Notes: a model not told the origin generated them from the letters alone. Counted from the first letter of the stretch, positions 1-12,880 are shown. The stretch is 64,000 nt of DNA from Doryteuthis pealeii (GCA_023376005.1 CM042141.1:99858712-99922711), one strand, 5' to 3'. Made by a program: numbers and translations.

Positions 1-105
1 GATTGGTACAAATGATATACACATGAATTAATTTTGAAACATTTGTTGTTCATCTATGCGTTAAAAAAATAACCTGTTAAGTGAACTTTTATTTAAAGAA
101 GCAGC

Positions 106-175
106 ATGGCACGTGTTGAAAACATAAGTAAAAGTAATAAAGTGTTTTTCCCCGTGGAAAAGATCAAAGCAAAAG
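106..175 (+). CDS. RFESD: Candidate first coding exon of the RFESD-like gene
   Basis: An ATG at 106 opens 23 codons ending in G|GTATGT at 175/176. The remaining base plus the AT that begins the exon at 6307 makes GAT, so the phase fits exactly and the joined protein has the length expected of RFESD. The encoded start (MARVENISKSNKVFFPVEK) is not a motif I recognise. A diverged copy of this block lies at about 950-1110. Support is phase, donor quality and total length only. Confidence 0.5.
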
Positions 176-1952
176 GTATGTTAAACAAGCACATGACTTT
201 TTGACATTTAAAAAAACAACAAAAACATTTTTATTTATTTATTTTATGTCGATTGAGTTGTCTGACCTGTGGTTTTAGCTTTTTTTCATTTATTTTTTGA
301 ATGATTTGATATTTTTAATACGTTAAAGAAATAAGTTTGATTATTTTAGATGAATATTTTGAACTTATTGATTTTTAAGAAAAATTAATAGGTTTTAAAA
401 TCGATCAATTTTTAAGTGAAAAAACAAAAACAAACAACAAGTCAAACGCAACAGTTGAAAATAGTAAAAAACATTTTCCTAAATTTTATTTTCTCTCTTA
501 GAAAAAAAAAGTTTTATTTGTTTGTTTAGCTTAAGTTTTAAAGACATTTAATAAGTTTATTCAGTTGTTGTTTCCATAAGTTAGTTTTTATATTTTGTTG
601 GCAAGTGACTTAATTATTTTTGGCCCCCAAAATTGATAAATAAATATGAGAAAGATAGATATAATAATTGTTTAAAATACCATTTACCATATAATTTCCT
701 CTATTAGAGAATTACATTTTTTCTTGAGTAGTAATCACAACAAAAAAAAGTTATAAAACCAAAAAATAATTTTATCATAATAATAAATTTTAAAATAAAT
801 TTAAACCAACGTTCAGCGTTTGTTTCCGTGACAAAAATTCTCCCCTAAAAATGGGATGGGTCCTGTCTTTTTTTTCTTTTCAATATATTTTTAACACTAC
901 TCGAATGATAGTTTTTAAAATAGTTTTTATTTTATAGAGAAAAAAATGACACGTGTAAAGTTTTCTATATTTCGAATATTAAAAAAATGCGAATATAATA
1001 TTCTTGTATTTACTTTTTAAACTAATAATAACAAAGTGAAAAAATGTGTTTTCCCCATGGAAAAACCAAATGTTAAAGATCACGATGATTCGTTAAACAA
1101 TACATGACTTTTTGACATTAAAAAACAAACTAAAACAAACACAACCGATAAAAATGATGAATGAGGCAAAAATGGGTAAAAGACATTTTCCTAAATTTTA
1201 TTTCCTCTCTTAGAAAAAAAAAGTGTTTGTTTTATTTAGCTTAATGGCATTTTTAAAGGGTTTATTCATCACGTGTTGCTTCCACGTGTCCAGGATTTTT
1301 TTTTATCGGATCGTGAAGGGACTTCATTATTTTTTACCTCAGTAGTTTAAAAAAAATATTATAAATAAATATGAGAAAGGTAATAATTGTTTCAGCTAGA
1401 ATTTACCATGTACTTTTATTTTTCTATTTAGAGTATGTTTTGGTGGATGTGGCTCTATGATCCCCAACACCGCCCTCTAAAATTTTTGTTATGGATTTTT
1501 ATGCAGAATTTTATTTATTTATTTTTATTTTTTTTAGAATAACATCGATTAAGAACCAAACTTTCAGATTATAAAGAATTTTTTTTTTGGGGGGGGCTAT
1601 TTAATTTTTAGATGGGGCTATGTTACTTTTACGTCAAACAGGATACACCCCGGCCATTTTGTTCCTTGTAAAAATGAATCTCCCACCCATCCATTTACTT
1701 GAATAAAAAAAGAAATATGCTTCACGAATTTTTTTTTTTTACTAAATGAAGTGAATTATAGTGTGGAGGGGGGGAGAAAAGAAAAAGTGTTGCTATACAG
1801 ATATCTTTTTTTTCCTAGAAAAAACATTATGCAAGAAAGTTTGCCCTGTTTATCGTTTTACGCTTGTTGCATCCATCAGCAACAAGTCTATTAAACTCAT
1901 CACTAATAGTCGAGTTATCGGTTATCTTCAAGATACGCACTCCTGAATTTTC

Positions 1953-1986
<34 letters not shown>

Positions 1987-4412
1987 GATCAATGACTTAA
2001 TGAATCAATGGATTTTTTTTTCTTACAATGAATTAACTTTTAAAAATTTTTTTTGTTTTTGAACTTCCATTGAGACATATTCACATATACATTGAAAAGT
2101 GCCCAAAATAATTTATTGATGAAGAACAAGTTTATTTTCCCGAAAAAAAAAAAGAAAAAGATCAAAAGAACGTACGAGAGCATTGCATTCCTTAAGAAAA
2201 AAAAAAGTTGAAAAATTTGGGAATGCGTCTCTTGAAGATAACCGATTTATCAACCAGAGTATTTCTCCTGGAATTGGCACCGGTGTTAAGAAACGTCAGG
2301 TTCAATGGTATACTACTAAGGACATATTAGCCCTCCCCCCCTTACATTTGAGGCCTTGTGCCCAGGTTTTGTGGTTGCGCGTCTGTATCCGATTTTTCTG
2401 TGAAATAAAATGTAGCGGGTTGCTTTTTCTGAGGAAATTATCAGATGCAGTGATGCAGCCAACGAACCAGATAGATAATACTAAGGACATCAGCATTTGA
2501 CATGTCACATCCTTTCCTATATTGCAAAGTATCTTCATCTCTGAATTCATTCTGATGCTAATGGTGGTATTGTTTCCATTTACCCCAATAGTCCTAACAA
2601 TATGACACTATGGAGAAATGTCGACCATACAACATCTGATGAAACTTCTTTATGCCATTTACTCAATTTAGTCAATGTTGACCTCCATAGTTCTCTAAAC
2701 ATTCAATTTATCACCTGTGTATGTGTAACCTGGTGTTTGCCTCATACATTACTGTGGCTCCTGTGTCCACCTCTATGGTTATTTTGTCCTCATTTACAGG
2801 TTTTGTGACCTGTATGCTTTTAGCCTATCCGTGTTTTCCTCCACTTGGAACATGGTGTACCCTTTTGGTTGTTGCCCCCAACCCTATTGCCCTTATGGCA
2901 AGCCCCCCAACCATTTTTATCATGTGGGTGCTAGAAGGCGGTGGCTGAGGGTTTTCATGTTCTAGGAATGACGTTAAACTCTATCTGATGGTGAGGTTCC
3001 AGTTCTGGAGGTTTTGGGAATGTCGAGCACCCCTTTATCACCATTGGTCCCAGCTCCACTCTGACCTGGAGTGGTAGTACCTGTTAGGGTCATGTGTTTA
3101 TAAAAAAAATTGAGTATCCATTAAGAATGAATTTATTTCAAAACTTTGTCAGCATTAAATGGCCCAACGAGGTTGATATGCCATAAAACAAAACACCAAA
3201 CCTTTTGGTTGTTTTTCAGGCTGTGTTGATGTCAGGTGGTGGTGTCCGTCCGCAACACCCACGGTCTGCATCTGACTATGCCCCTCTCCTTTCAGTTGGT
3301 GACTACTGACCACCTTTTCCAGGCCATCTACTGTGTCAGCAGCACATCAAGTGCCCTATTTTAGCATTTTGCCCTTTTCTAAATGTACTAGTCCAGCTTG
3401 TGGTTTTCTCCATAATGATAGCATTTGCCACTTGTTCCTGACAGTCACCTATTCTGGTCATTTTTCACTTGCCTCTCCATGTACCATACTTCCTCTTTTC
3501 CTCCACTTGATTGGCTTCTGCCACTCAAATCTGTGACATATCTCTGAGTGGTCTCCATCCCTTGAGTCTGACTCCTACTCTTCTTTATGTAATTAAGTGA
3601 TTATGGCCTACAAATTAGTATAAAAACCATGATTTTTTAAATAATCTATTTATAAGGTGTGTGCACTGTATAACTTTTCAGACTAAACAAGGACCATAAA
3701 TTCAATTTGTGTCTGAGTCTGTATAGTTTTACTGATTCTGACTCCAGTGACCTCTTAATTGCTTCTGATCCTGACTCCAGCTTCACAGCCCTGCAATATA
3801 TGCATAGGAAAGGCATCATTTGCTATAGACAAATTATCGATCATATGAAAATCTGATCTCTCTGATAAGATAAAGTGAGAATTTTTCCAAGCTGTTGTCA
3901 TGTCAGTGCTACCGTATGGCTGTACCACTTGGGCTCTAATGAAGCACATAGAGAAAAAAGGCAAGATGAACAAATCTTGGAAGCAGCACGCCTACAAAAA
4001 AGCACCTCTATGCCTCCTATCACACAAACAATCCAAATAAGACATGCTGAGCGCTGCTGGAGAAGCACAAGAGAACTCATGTGACATTCTCTTGTGGACA
4101 CATACATTTGGACACACCAGCAAAATGTGCATCTACCAGCTCTGCATGGATTCTGGATGCCATGCAAAGAACATGCCAGGAACGATGACTGATAGGGATA
4201 GTTGGCAAGAGAGTCATCGGTATTCGTGCTGTCACCACAACCTGATGATGATTTATTTACTAAGCTTGTATATATACACACACACAAGGTGTGTCAAAAA
4301 AGTATCAAGATTTTTTGACAAACAAATGGAACGTTATTTTATTTATTTTTTTTTTTCAGAATACAAGGTATCAAAAAGTACAAAAAATCTCTATACTTTT
4401 TTGACACACCGT

Positions 4413-4484
<72 letters not shown>

Positions 4485-7400
4485 ACAACCCAAAGTATGA
4501 GTGACCCAGTGAGTAAGTCACAGGTCAATGTCTTTTTATATCCTGTATCAGATTAGAAGCTGCCATGTTAATTCTCTTAATCTTATCTGTAAAAGAAAAG
4601 AAATGAAAATGTTAGAATTTAGTGCATGCCACATAAAATTACAGTAGGTCATCTCAAAGTGTGTTCTTAAATACCTGGTGCACTCTGGGATTTAAAAAAC
4701 AATTTATAATGGGGGTGCGTGGGTGGGGGGAACAGCAACCCAGATTACTTGTTGCTGTTATAATCTATCTATTCATCAGATTTTAAGTCATAACAATTGT
4801 CCCAACATTTTTTATACCTCTCTATATTTTCACGGTCTTCCTGTGACTGGCTTGTCATTGACTTTTATAAATAATAGCAGTTAGTGCTTTTGTGTTGAAT
4901 CAAGGTCAGATTTAACACTTTAAGATATATTCCATTATTCAATGTTTCACTGAGTAATTTACTTTTTAATAAAAAGTTTTCCATTTTACAACTTCTGAAT
5001 AGAAATTTTTCCATTGTCTATTTTTCAAATATTTTTTTTCTTTTTCTTTTTTTCTAAAGAAAAACTTAAAAATAATTATAACCTTTATAGGTTATAAAAA
5101 GATTTGAATGTGTCTGTTAATCCTTCTCAGAGATGCTGATAGGTATGCATCCTGCATCCCTGACGCACATAAATCTAAATGGACACAGTAGAATGGTATC
5201 CATGTGTCCCAGTGTTTTTCTTTTTTTCTTTCCTCACCATTTCAAGCTAACTGTAAAATACATTTTAATAATTTCTTAGAAATAAATTACACAGGATAGG
5301 TTACAAGGTGGATGACTTTAGTTGGAACCCATAAATTTTCCTGGGGACTCATTCAAAGCAAATGTGCGTTCAGGGACGCACTAAATCAAAAGGCTATCAG
5401 CATCACTGCCTTCTGTAGGTTATGAAAACATTGGAAAAATCTTTGAGATGTGTAAAATTGTTTCTTAGTTTATGATGTTTAAATAAAATTGACTTTTGTG
5501 CATATAGATATATCTACCCCTGAGTGTATATTTTCTATCTACATTTCTATAGAGGATTTTTTAAATTTCTTTTAATGGAATTTAATTTCTTAAAATTATT
5601 TTTGATTCATTGATTTTAATGGCATGTTAATCTGTCTAAGGTTATTTTATGCCTAGAGGTTAGGGAATCTTGTTTATTGTATTATATTTACATTTTTTAT
5701 GTAGTTAATTTTTTTTAATTTAAAAAATGTATTTATTTTTGCACAGTTACATAACAAGTATTCCTATCTAATACAAATAATTTGCACTCGGTTATATATG
5801 GTTTCAAGTTATTATTGAATAAATAGAAATAATTACTTGAAACCATATGATTATTTTTATTATGAAGACTTGAGTTTTTTTTGTTTTTTTTCTTCAAACA
5901 ATATCTATTCCCCAACCTTCAAGATGTAGTATTTATATGTGTATAAATTATTCACTGATGTTGGTAGACATTTTATGGTGTAGTATGAATTTGATTATGG
6001 AAAGTCTCTTTCAAGTCAGTCAGGAATCAGACCCAGCAAATCAAGACGGTATTTTTTTTTAAATAAATAAATAAATAAATAAATAAAAAAAAGTCAGTTG
6101 TTATGACATTTGAAAATATGATAATTCACATCAAGCAAACAATAATTCTTCTATCAAGATTTGGATTAACCCTTTTTGCTCATTATTTTACTGTGAATAA
6201 TATATATATATAATATATATATATATATATTGTTTATTAGATTTTTTGAATCTAGTAATTGTTTAAAAAAAAAAACAATGCTTGAAATTCTATTAATATC
6301 TTTCAGATCTCTATGACTGGAGAAATCCGAACTGCAAATGTAAAATCAAACTTGGTGTGGTCAAGAGTTTTCCGATGGGCCGAAAGGGAGAATTAGTAAA
6401 TTGTAATGAAAAATCTGTTGCTCTTTTCAAACATGATGACCAAGTTTATGCCATTGATGATAAATGCCCTCATGCAGGTAATATTATCTTTTGTTATTGT
6501 CATAATTAGTTGTTTTTATTTTTTATGAGCTCTCTCCTATGATTAAATCATATGAATAAATATGTGTATTTACCCAATTCCTCCACCACAAACAAGATGT
6601 GACACAAGGTTAATTTTTAAACAGAGTATAAGTGGTTTAAATTTAGTTTTCCTTCTTGACTGGTTGCCATATCAAAGTTAAAGAGGCCACTCTGCCCAAC
6701 TATATTACAAGATGATTATCTTTTATTGTCACTATTTATTTTTCTCACTTTCATCTCTTATTCATTCACTATAGTATACTTATTCAGTATAGTTCTCTTT
6801 TTTTTATTTTATGAATTTTTACTTGATTTCTTTACTGAATCTAAATTATCTTATAATTATCTCTCCTTTCACACAGTATCTTGATTTAACTTCCATCATG
6901 GTTCACACCTCTTTTTCTCAACACTTTATTTTCTTTATTCCATCTCTCTTACCATTTTCATGCTTAAATGAATCTTTACTTTTGAAATTGTTTGAATTAA
7001 TTTTCCTTCGAGATTGGTTGTCATATCAAAGTTAAAGAAGCCAGTCTGCCCTACTATTTACTTATAGTTTGAGAGGGGAGAGTTGGATTTATACCTTTCT
7101 CAAGAGTATTGGCCTGATGTGAAATGCAAACAGCCTTGTTCAGGATTTGAACTATGTTTACAGAATCCATTTTCTATGATAACTTATGCCACAAGCACCA
7201 CATAAATAAATGTATTAAAATAATAATTTACTCTTCATTAATATTTTACTTCATACCACTTGCCATACTTAGGCATCCCATCATGGTGTAATGGTTAGAA
7301 AGCGTGTTTTACAGATCTATTATTACTGAATAGCAAGTTCAGTTCTGACTGGATGTCTCATACCTGTCACTTGTGTCACAATACCTACCACCTTCCACAT

Positions 7401-7663
7401 TTAGCTAAAAGTTTTGGTAAACAGGCCAAAGTCTTACTATCAAAATGTTTCTCATTCCCCAATGATACTTGCATCTGAAAAATAAGGTCTCAAAAAGTTT
7501 GACTTCAGGTTACTTTTACCCTGCTTTTAACCTCGACTATCTTTCTTATCTCTAAATATTTCCAGAGTTCAGTATCTTTTACAATACAACTGGTAAGTCA
7601 TCTGTATTTCTTAAATATTAGTCTATTTTGAATCCTTACACTCACATTTATTCATGCTTCATT

Positions 7664-7711
<48 letters not shown>

Positions 7712-7805
7712 CACTTTATATTTGTTATAACGCTGACTTATCCAAGTAACACTAGTACCAACTAAATATTTAGACCAACCCAATATTTTTAGCGGTAAGT
7801 CATCC

Positions 7806-7872
<67 letters not shown>

Positions 7873-8451
7873 TATATATTGTTAGCTTCTCTCCCCAAAT
7901 CACCAGGCAAGTATTCATATGGTTCCTTCATAAGTTTGCTCAGCTTTACATAGCCAGCTCTTGCCATCCTGCTACCCCAACTGGATCCTGATTGGTATGC
8001 TATCTTATGCAAACGATGCACTAACACCACCATTGCTCTTCTTCAAATATGCAATGATTTAAGGGGGGATAACTCTTGCCTTAACACTCTCCTCATTAGT
8101 TTCTTGGGCTGCCAAACAATTCCTAACTAAATTAAGCCATTTTTCCCAACTAAAGAATGTTATCTAAGAAAGTTCTCTAAACTTTTATTTTATTTATTTT
8201 CATTTTTTTTCCCAGGTGGTCCATTGCATTTGGGTGATATTGAAGAAATGCCCAGTGGAGAATTGTGTGTACGATGCCCTTGGCATAGTTGGCGTTTTAA
8301 GCTCCAGGATGGGACTATTTATTGGCCTACATCACGAAAAGACAAAAAGACAATTGTTTATCCTACAAAAGTTGATTCAAATGGAACCATATATGTTGGG
8401 TTTGACAGAATTGATGGGAAATATTTCCAACCAGAATTGCTTGATTTTTAG
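106..8451 (+). CDS. RFESD: RFESD-like Rieske domain protein (gene-level, 3 coding exons)
   Basis: Predicted coding exons are 106-175 (candidate), 6307-6477 and 8216-8451. They join in phase to a 158-residue protein, close to the roughly 157 residues I recall for human RFESD. The Rieske [2Fe-2S] ligands are visible: C77-P-H79 in exon 2 and C101-P-W-H104 in exon 3, separated by the family-typical GGPLHLGDIE stretch that RFESD proteins share. The exon 2/3 junction splits the glycine just after CPHA, with donor CAG|GTAATA and acceptor TTCCCAG|GT. The family is a small soluble Rieske ferredoxin-like protein of unclear physiological role; one-electron transfer is inferred from the fold. No signal peptide or membrane segment is seen. 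The Rieske exons are near certain. The N-terminal exon is weaker because the first intron would span about 6.1 kb of repeats and another exon could intervene. Confidence 0.85.
2862..3205 (-). repeat. Repeat-M copy (reverse)
   Basis: This copy carries the family landmarks in reverse: a GTGCTAGAAGG start, GGTGAGGTTCCAGTTCTGGAG, the GTGGTAGTACCTGTTAGGGT box, and the GGCATATCAACC-type terminus complemented near 3180. The family recurs at 24030, 26468, 27800, 43385, 48455 and 61052. Its class is unknown; no coding capacity is seen. Confidence 0.75.
3850..4262 (+). mobile_element. LINE-W fragment: C-terminal reverse-transcriptase ORF remnant and 3' tail
   Basis: Translations in shifting frames give MPPITQTIQIRHAERCWRS and then an MTDRDSWQE stretch. 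These match the region after the RT domain of the same non-LTR element found at 40690-41600, 56060-56630 and 60258-60560. It ends in GATGATGA, the truncated simple-repeat 3' end of the family. Frames are broken by several indels, so it is inert. Confidence 0.75.
4288..4410. mobile_element. Tc1/mariner-type MITE with perfect 18-bp TIRs
   Basis: The ends GGTGTGTCAAAAAAGTAT and its exact reverse complement ATACTTTTTTGACACACC bound a 123-bp non-coding element. It sits between an (AC)n tract and a (GT)n(AT)n tract, so the target duplication cannot be resolved. Confidence 0.85.
4411..4482. repeat. (GT)n(AT)n microsatellite
   Basis: A run of alternating GT followed by AT, directly abutting the MITE. 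Small ORFs predicted across it are artefacts. Confidence 0.95.
5128..5408. mobile_element. Non-autonomous DNA transposon, CAGRGATGCTGATAG ends, 6-bp TSD (copy 1)
   Basis: The ends read CAGAGATGCTGATAG and the complement CTATCAGCATCACTG. The flanks are exact 6-bp direct repeats CCTTCT (5122-5127 and 5409-5414). There is no coding capacity. A second copy lies at 51480-51692. The CAG...CTG ends suggest the hAT group, but hAT normally gives 8 bp. Confidence 0.8.
6195..6232. repeat. (AT)n microsatellite
   Basis: Alternating TA tract about 70 bp upstream of the splice acceptor of RFESD-like exon 2; a short (AAAT)n tract lies at 6060-6090. Confidence 0.9.
6307..6477 (+). CDS. RFESD: RFESD-like exon 2 (first half of Rieske domain)
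   Basis: The acceptor TTTCAG precedes 6307 and the donor GTAATA follows 6477. The reading frame starts with two bases of a split codon and runs through DLYDWRNPNCKCK and VYAIDDKCPHA, ending one base into a glycine codon. It carries the first cluster-binding pair, C77 and H79. The frame beginning at the internal ATG at 6313 is closed by a stop, so an upstream exon must supply the start. Confidence 0.9.
6562..7200 (-). mobile_element. SINE-A copy in two pieces (reverse)
   Basis: 6562-6705 matches the 3' half of SINE-A (GATGTGACACAAGGTTAA, CTTCTTGACTGGTTGCC). About 7010-7200 matches the body and tRNA-like head. Roughly 300 bp intervene, and the sequence TGTCATATCAAAGTTAAAG occurs on both sides, so the copy was interrupted or internally duplicated. 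It lies in intron 2 of the RFESD-like gene. Confidence 0.7.
7270..7385 (+). mobile_element. SINE-B copy
   Basis: A tRNA-derived head CATCATGGTGTAATGGTTAG (box A-like) is followed by a box-B-like AAGTTCAGTTCTGAC, then the family tail CACTTGTGTCACA. Other copies are at 42885, 62007 and 63178, and reversed at 31118 and 55012. Confidence 0.75.
7666..7880. repeat. Two (AT)n tracts with flanking (AG)n and (AC)n
   Basis: Tracts at 7668-7711 and 7807-7880 in intron 2 of the RFESD-like gene. The interval between them has no recognisable feature. Confidence 0.9.
8216..8451 (+). CDS. RFESD: RFESD-like exon 3 (second half of Rieske domain, stop)
   Basis: The acceptor CCCAG ends at 8215. The frame reads GPLHLGDIEEMPSGELC then CPWHSWRF, giving the second ligand pair C101 and H104, then a beta-rich tail ending LLDF and TAG at 8449-8451. 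The spacing between the two ligand pairs is longer than in classical Rieske proteins but matches the RFESD subfamily. A second frame from 8216 is open by chance and is a shadow. Confidence 0.92.
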
Positions 8452-11400
8452 CAAAATTTTTATTTAATTTATTGATGAGAAAATACAAGTTGAAAACTGA
8501 CAGATATATCAACTTGTACAACGACGAAAATTCTTCCTAAAAAATGCTGCTGCTTCTTTTGTACCTTGACACCAAAGTTTGATCCAAAAAGCCATATATG
8601 ATGATTGAAAAATCTTTTTTTATTTTACTCAGATTTTAACAGAGGAGAGAGAAAATTATTATAAAATTCAAAATTAAGCAATTTTTTCGGTTTTATTGTC
8701 TCTATTCTAGTGTTTATTTTTAACTTTTTGTTCTCTCCTTTGTTTTTCTTTCTGTGATAATATTTTCGTGAAAATAGATTATAAAACACTAGGACATTTT
8801 TCAACTACTATTCTTATTTAAAACAAAAACATTATTAAATACTATTTAAAAATTAAAAAAAATAGCTATTATGATTCATATATTGTTTAGATTAATAGTA
8901 ATGTTAGAAAGGTGAAGGTAACTTAATATTATATTGAAACAAAATGAATGGCCAGCTTGAACTATAAACTTTAAAATATAACTTTATTTAAACACAACTT
9001 TATTAAAAAAAAATACCATTAAAAGAAAAAAAATCTAAACACTGTTAAGGATAAGCTCCTTTTTGTTCATCACTTCTAGATAAAAATGTTAACAACTTTT
9101 GATGTTCTAAATCCCAAAAAGAGGAATGATCTTAGTTGCATGAGGCTGGATTACTTCAATACAGCATCACTTAACAATCAAGAGGATCTTTTGTAGGGAT
9201 GAGTGGCTGAACACTTGGTTTTATGGAAAGGAGAGCAAATTTGTCAACCCAAAGAAAAGCCATATTTTTGATCATACAGAAACAACTTTTATATCATCAG
9301 TAAGCACACTATATAAAGAAATCAATTTAAAAAACAAAACTTTTTTTAAAAGCAGATTGCAGCAAGTGTCAAACCATGCAATCCAATTTTTACCAAATGT
9401 TTTCAGCCCCCCCCCACCACCCCTGCCTTTTGTTTCTGGGTGAGACTTTATAGTTGTCATTGATTCTTCATGAATGGATGAGTGATGACTTGTGACACCC
9501 CCCAACTAGGCTCATTTTGGAGATTCAGATCAGCAGAAGATAATTCTTTTTGAACAAGCAATAACACTGTCTATTCTGAAGCTAATTCCAGACCCCACAA
9601 ATATTGTTGATGTTGTGGGTGGCTTCAGCAGTGTAATGATTGAGTTTGAAATCCTGATGACACAGAAATCATTTTTATTCATTTTTGTCATCCTAGTGAA
9701 AATAAAATTCAGATAATGCATTAGAGATAGAACATTAAAATGATATATAGATATATGTATATGGAATAAAAAGAATTCCTTCACTTTAATGCCAAACAAA
9801 CAAAAAAATGGCCATTTATTTTGTTCCAACTTGATATTTTAATATTTTGAAATTATTATGATTATTGCAAGAATATTCTCTATTTTGATTTTTGAAAGAG
9901 TTTAAAATTTCTTATTTTTCATTTGCTGATTATTTTTTTTTTCATTGGATATTTTTAGTGACACATTAAAATCTGTTAAAACTTCTTTTTTATTTAGAAT
10001 AATTCTTTTTTTGTACTAAGAATATCTTTTAAAAGTATCCCAGGAATAAGATTAAATTGAAATGTGAGAGGTCAGTGTTAGTATATTCACTACATTTAAT
10101 TTTTATTGTGAGATGTGACTGTTTTGTTGGTTTTAAAAACCCTTTTTATTATTATTGTTGTTATAATACTAATTACAAAAAAAAATGTTAAAGCTTTTCA
10201 AATAACATTTGTCTCTTTGTATTGTGTGTAATTTGTATGAAACCATTTTTGTATTTTTATTATCATCACTACATTGGTGAAAACTGATTACTTTAATATT
10301 TCTATCTGGGTTTTTATTTTGAGATCTGTATGATTCAAACAGTATTTCATGTAGGTTGATTGATATTTTATAGTATACTTAGGTTTTTTATGTCATTATT
10401 TTCATTTTTTTAATCAACTAAAATTACATTGTTTCTCTTCAGAATTGGATCACTTATATCAAAACCTAGCAATGTAAACATTTGTTCTAAAGTGTTTAAC
10501 TTTTAGAGGAAATATCACCAAAAATCTCATTCTCTATCCCAATATATTTGTTAATTACTACCTAATTTTTATTTTTTTTTGCTTTACATAAAAAAGCCCC
10601 TGTAACATGTACTGTAACTAAATATTTTATCTGATAACCATTGTGTAAATTTGATTGATACCAACTTGCTTAATTATGCTAACAAAAAAAAAAGGTTACT
10701 TTACATTCCCAGGGAACATCACATCTATCAAATTATATATCTTAAAGTGACAATATATATATATATATATATATAAGGAAAATGTGATTGATACAATCTG
10801 ATTGGTGATCAATATTCAGGGATGAGTTTAGCCAAAAGAGGGCCTCACAAAAACTACCATGGTGGACACTTTTAAAATGAGAGCACCATGGCAATTTTTT
10901 TAGAATTTGCATTCTTTGTTTTGGTTTGTTTTTTTATTTGTAAAATGTAATATTAACATAAAATCTTTATAAAAAAATTTGGTAATAATAATAAACAAAA
11001 AGCTTTAAAATCAAATATTTATATTTACAAATAACATAAATGATGATGAATAGAATTATTAGCAATTATATATTGCAGTGGAACATTTTCAAAAAATAAA
11101 TCAAACATTACAACATTATTTGAATTCAAAGTTTTTGCGATGATAAAATGAGTTCATTTTCTCATTTTTTTTTTTTTTTTTTTAAATTTTAATTTTAATT
11201 TTTAAATTAAAGACAAAAATTGCCATTCGAAATGGCCTGTTTTTTAAGGGTACCTTGGCCTTTTACTGTAATTCCACAGTCATCCCTGAATAATAATGAA
11301 ACAAATAAGTTTTGCTCGAATGTAAAACTTAATTTAATTAGTTTAGAAATGACTAATAAATCAGATTTTTAGTATAATAGAAAGATTAATGGTATTAGTA

Positions 11401-11870
11401 GTTAGGTTACTATTGTTATTTTACTCTTGTACCAATCTTTTTTTCACTTCCTTTTATAAATTGGATTTTAAATGGAAGATTTTTTTTTTTTTTTTTCTGA
11501 CTGAACACTTTGTATCCAATGTTTCTTCTCATAAGATATTTTTTTTTATAAAAACTACTTGAAATTCTGTTTGGAATATTATTTTTAATTCATTAATCTC
11601 TATCACTCCCTGGAGAGGCAGATCAGAAAAGCACTTATTTTTGTTTATTTATTTATTTATATTTTTAGAATATATATATCTGATTATTTGATTGTGATTG
11701 CCTTCTGAAAAGTCTGCTAAAATACTAAGAAATGTTTTAGTAATAATTTTTTATTTTTTCAATCAAATTTTCATTGTTTGTCTTGTGTAAAGTCTTTGAT
11801 TTAACTTCATTTGATGTTCATTTCAATGTTTATTATTTTTTATATGTTAAACTTCCATTCTACCGAAACA
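8452..11870. other. 3' flank of RFESD-like gene; AT-rich, no gene seen
   Basis: Presumably begins with the 3' UTR; I could not single out one polyadenylation signal with confidence. The rest is AT-rich with homopolymers and an (AT)n tract at 10752-10775. No conserved coding sequence or repeat family was recognised. Confidence 0.5.
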
Positions 11871-11879
11871 CTTTAGGGG

Positions 11880-12880
11880 GTGGGGTTATAAAAATTTAGA
11901 CCATCGTAGTTGCGCGACCCTTGTTGATAGTGGAATAATGTTGCACATCTTGTGCAGAGCCTTATTGGAAATTAGTTTGCTTGGCCATCGGTGTCCGGTG
12001 ATAGTTTTTGGCTATTTGTAGAGGCAGGCATCAATCCTATCAATAGAACTGCTTTTAGAACTGCCCCACCTGTTGGAAATGTACATCATCAAAGACATGT
12101 TGCATCATATAAGTACAATCTCTTTGTTGGAGAAATCTTAGATTGAAGGGCCAATCTGGTGTGGTCCTGTGAAGTGGTGCAGCAGTGTTACTGTAGACAG
12201 GATTTAGGGATGCTGTTTAACAACACAATGGATCGCAGGTTAGCTAGTGGACCTGGTGGTTTCTTGGGTTTGGGTACCGCAATTACGGTACCCTCGCTAA
12301 TGGATTCAGTCAGTTGTTGTTCAAATACACAGTTGATGTTAGAAGCAATTGATGGGGATTGATGACATTACTTGCATACTTGAACAGTTTGTTGCTGATA
12401 TTGTCTGGCCCTGGTGAATATCCATTTTTGCAAGGTTTTTACAGCCTTCCTTTTTATTGGGACTTTAAGTGGCTTAGGGACACCTATAAAAGGGTCCAAC
12501 TGTTTATTGTCTGGGTCACTAAACTGCTTCTTGAACCAGTTGTTGATTATATCTACTTTTCTTTTGTCAATTCTGAAGTTTCCATCAACGTTATGTACTA
12601 AGAGGGGTGAAATAGGGCCAGTAACCTTGAGAGAACGAGCAGAACATTTTGCGAAATTCATCTGTGGAGGTTATTTGATCTGCCAGGGAATCTGCTTTGT
12701 TTATCTCAAGGTCACTCAAATGTTATGCAAAATTTTGTTGTATTCTTTTCAGATTTTTGTGCAATCTTCATGTTGGCTGTTTTGATATATGCTCATTCTT
12801 AATGCTTTCTGCAGTGCAGACATTCTGTTTAGCTTCAATATCTTCAGTTTGATGCCTCTGCTTGAAGTTAGCTTGAAACA
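11880..12880 (-). pseudogene. LINE reverse-transcriptase remnant (N-terminal RT region)
   Basis: On the reverse strand, 12368-12661 reads GPISPLLVHNVDGNFRIDKR and KVDIINNWFKKQFSDPDNK, the linker just before the RT palm of CR1/RTE-like non-LTR elements. After a frameshift comes NGYSPGPDNISNKLFKYASN (RT motif 1-2 region). Further downstream at about 12320-12210 is GTVIAVPKPKKPPGPLANLR followed by SIVLLNSIPKS, an RT fingers motif. Several frameshifts and stops interrupt it. It may be the upstream part of the LINE-W family, but no overlap with other copies proves this. Confidence 0.8.

Larger units (their letters stand above)
180..6300. other. Presumed intron 1 of the RFESD-like gene, AT-rich and repeat-filled
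   Basis: The span contains a diverged tandem copy of the 100-700 block at about 940-1440, T/A homopolymers (for example the T run near 1957-1983), a reverse Repeat-M copy, a LINE-W tail, a TA-flanked MITE, microsatellites and a 6-bp-TSD transposon, listed separately. About 1445-2780 and 3310-3840 show nothing I recognise beyond low-complexity runs. Confidence 0.5.

Noticed and set aside
4044..4556. 170-codon open frame on the + strand
   Set aside because: It runs through a LINE tail, a MITE and a (GT)n(AT)n tract; composition and lack of any domain show it is not a gene.
12159..12785. Several + strand open frames up to 123 codons
   Set aside because: They are antisense to the reverse-strand LINE reverse-transcriptase remnant, which alone shows family motifs.
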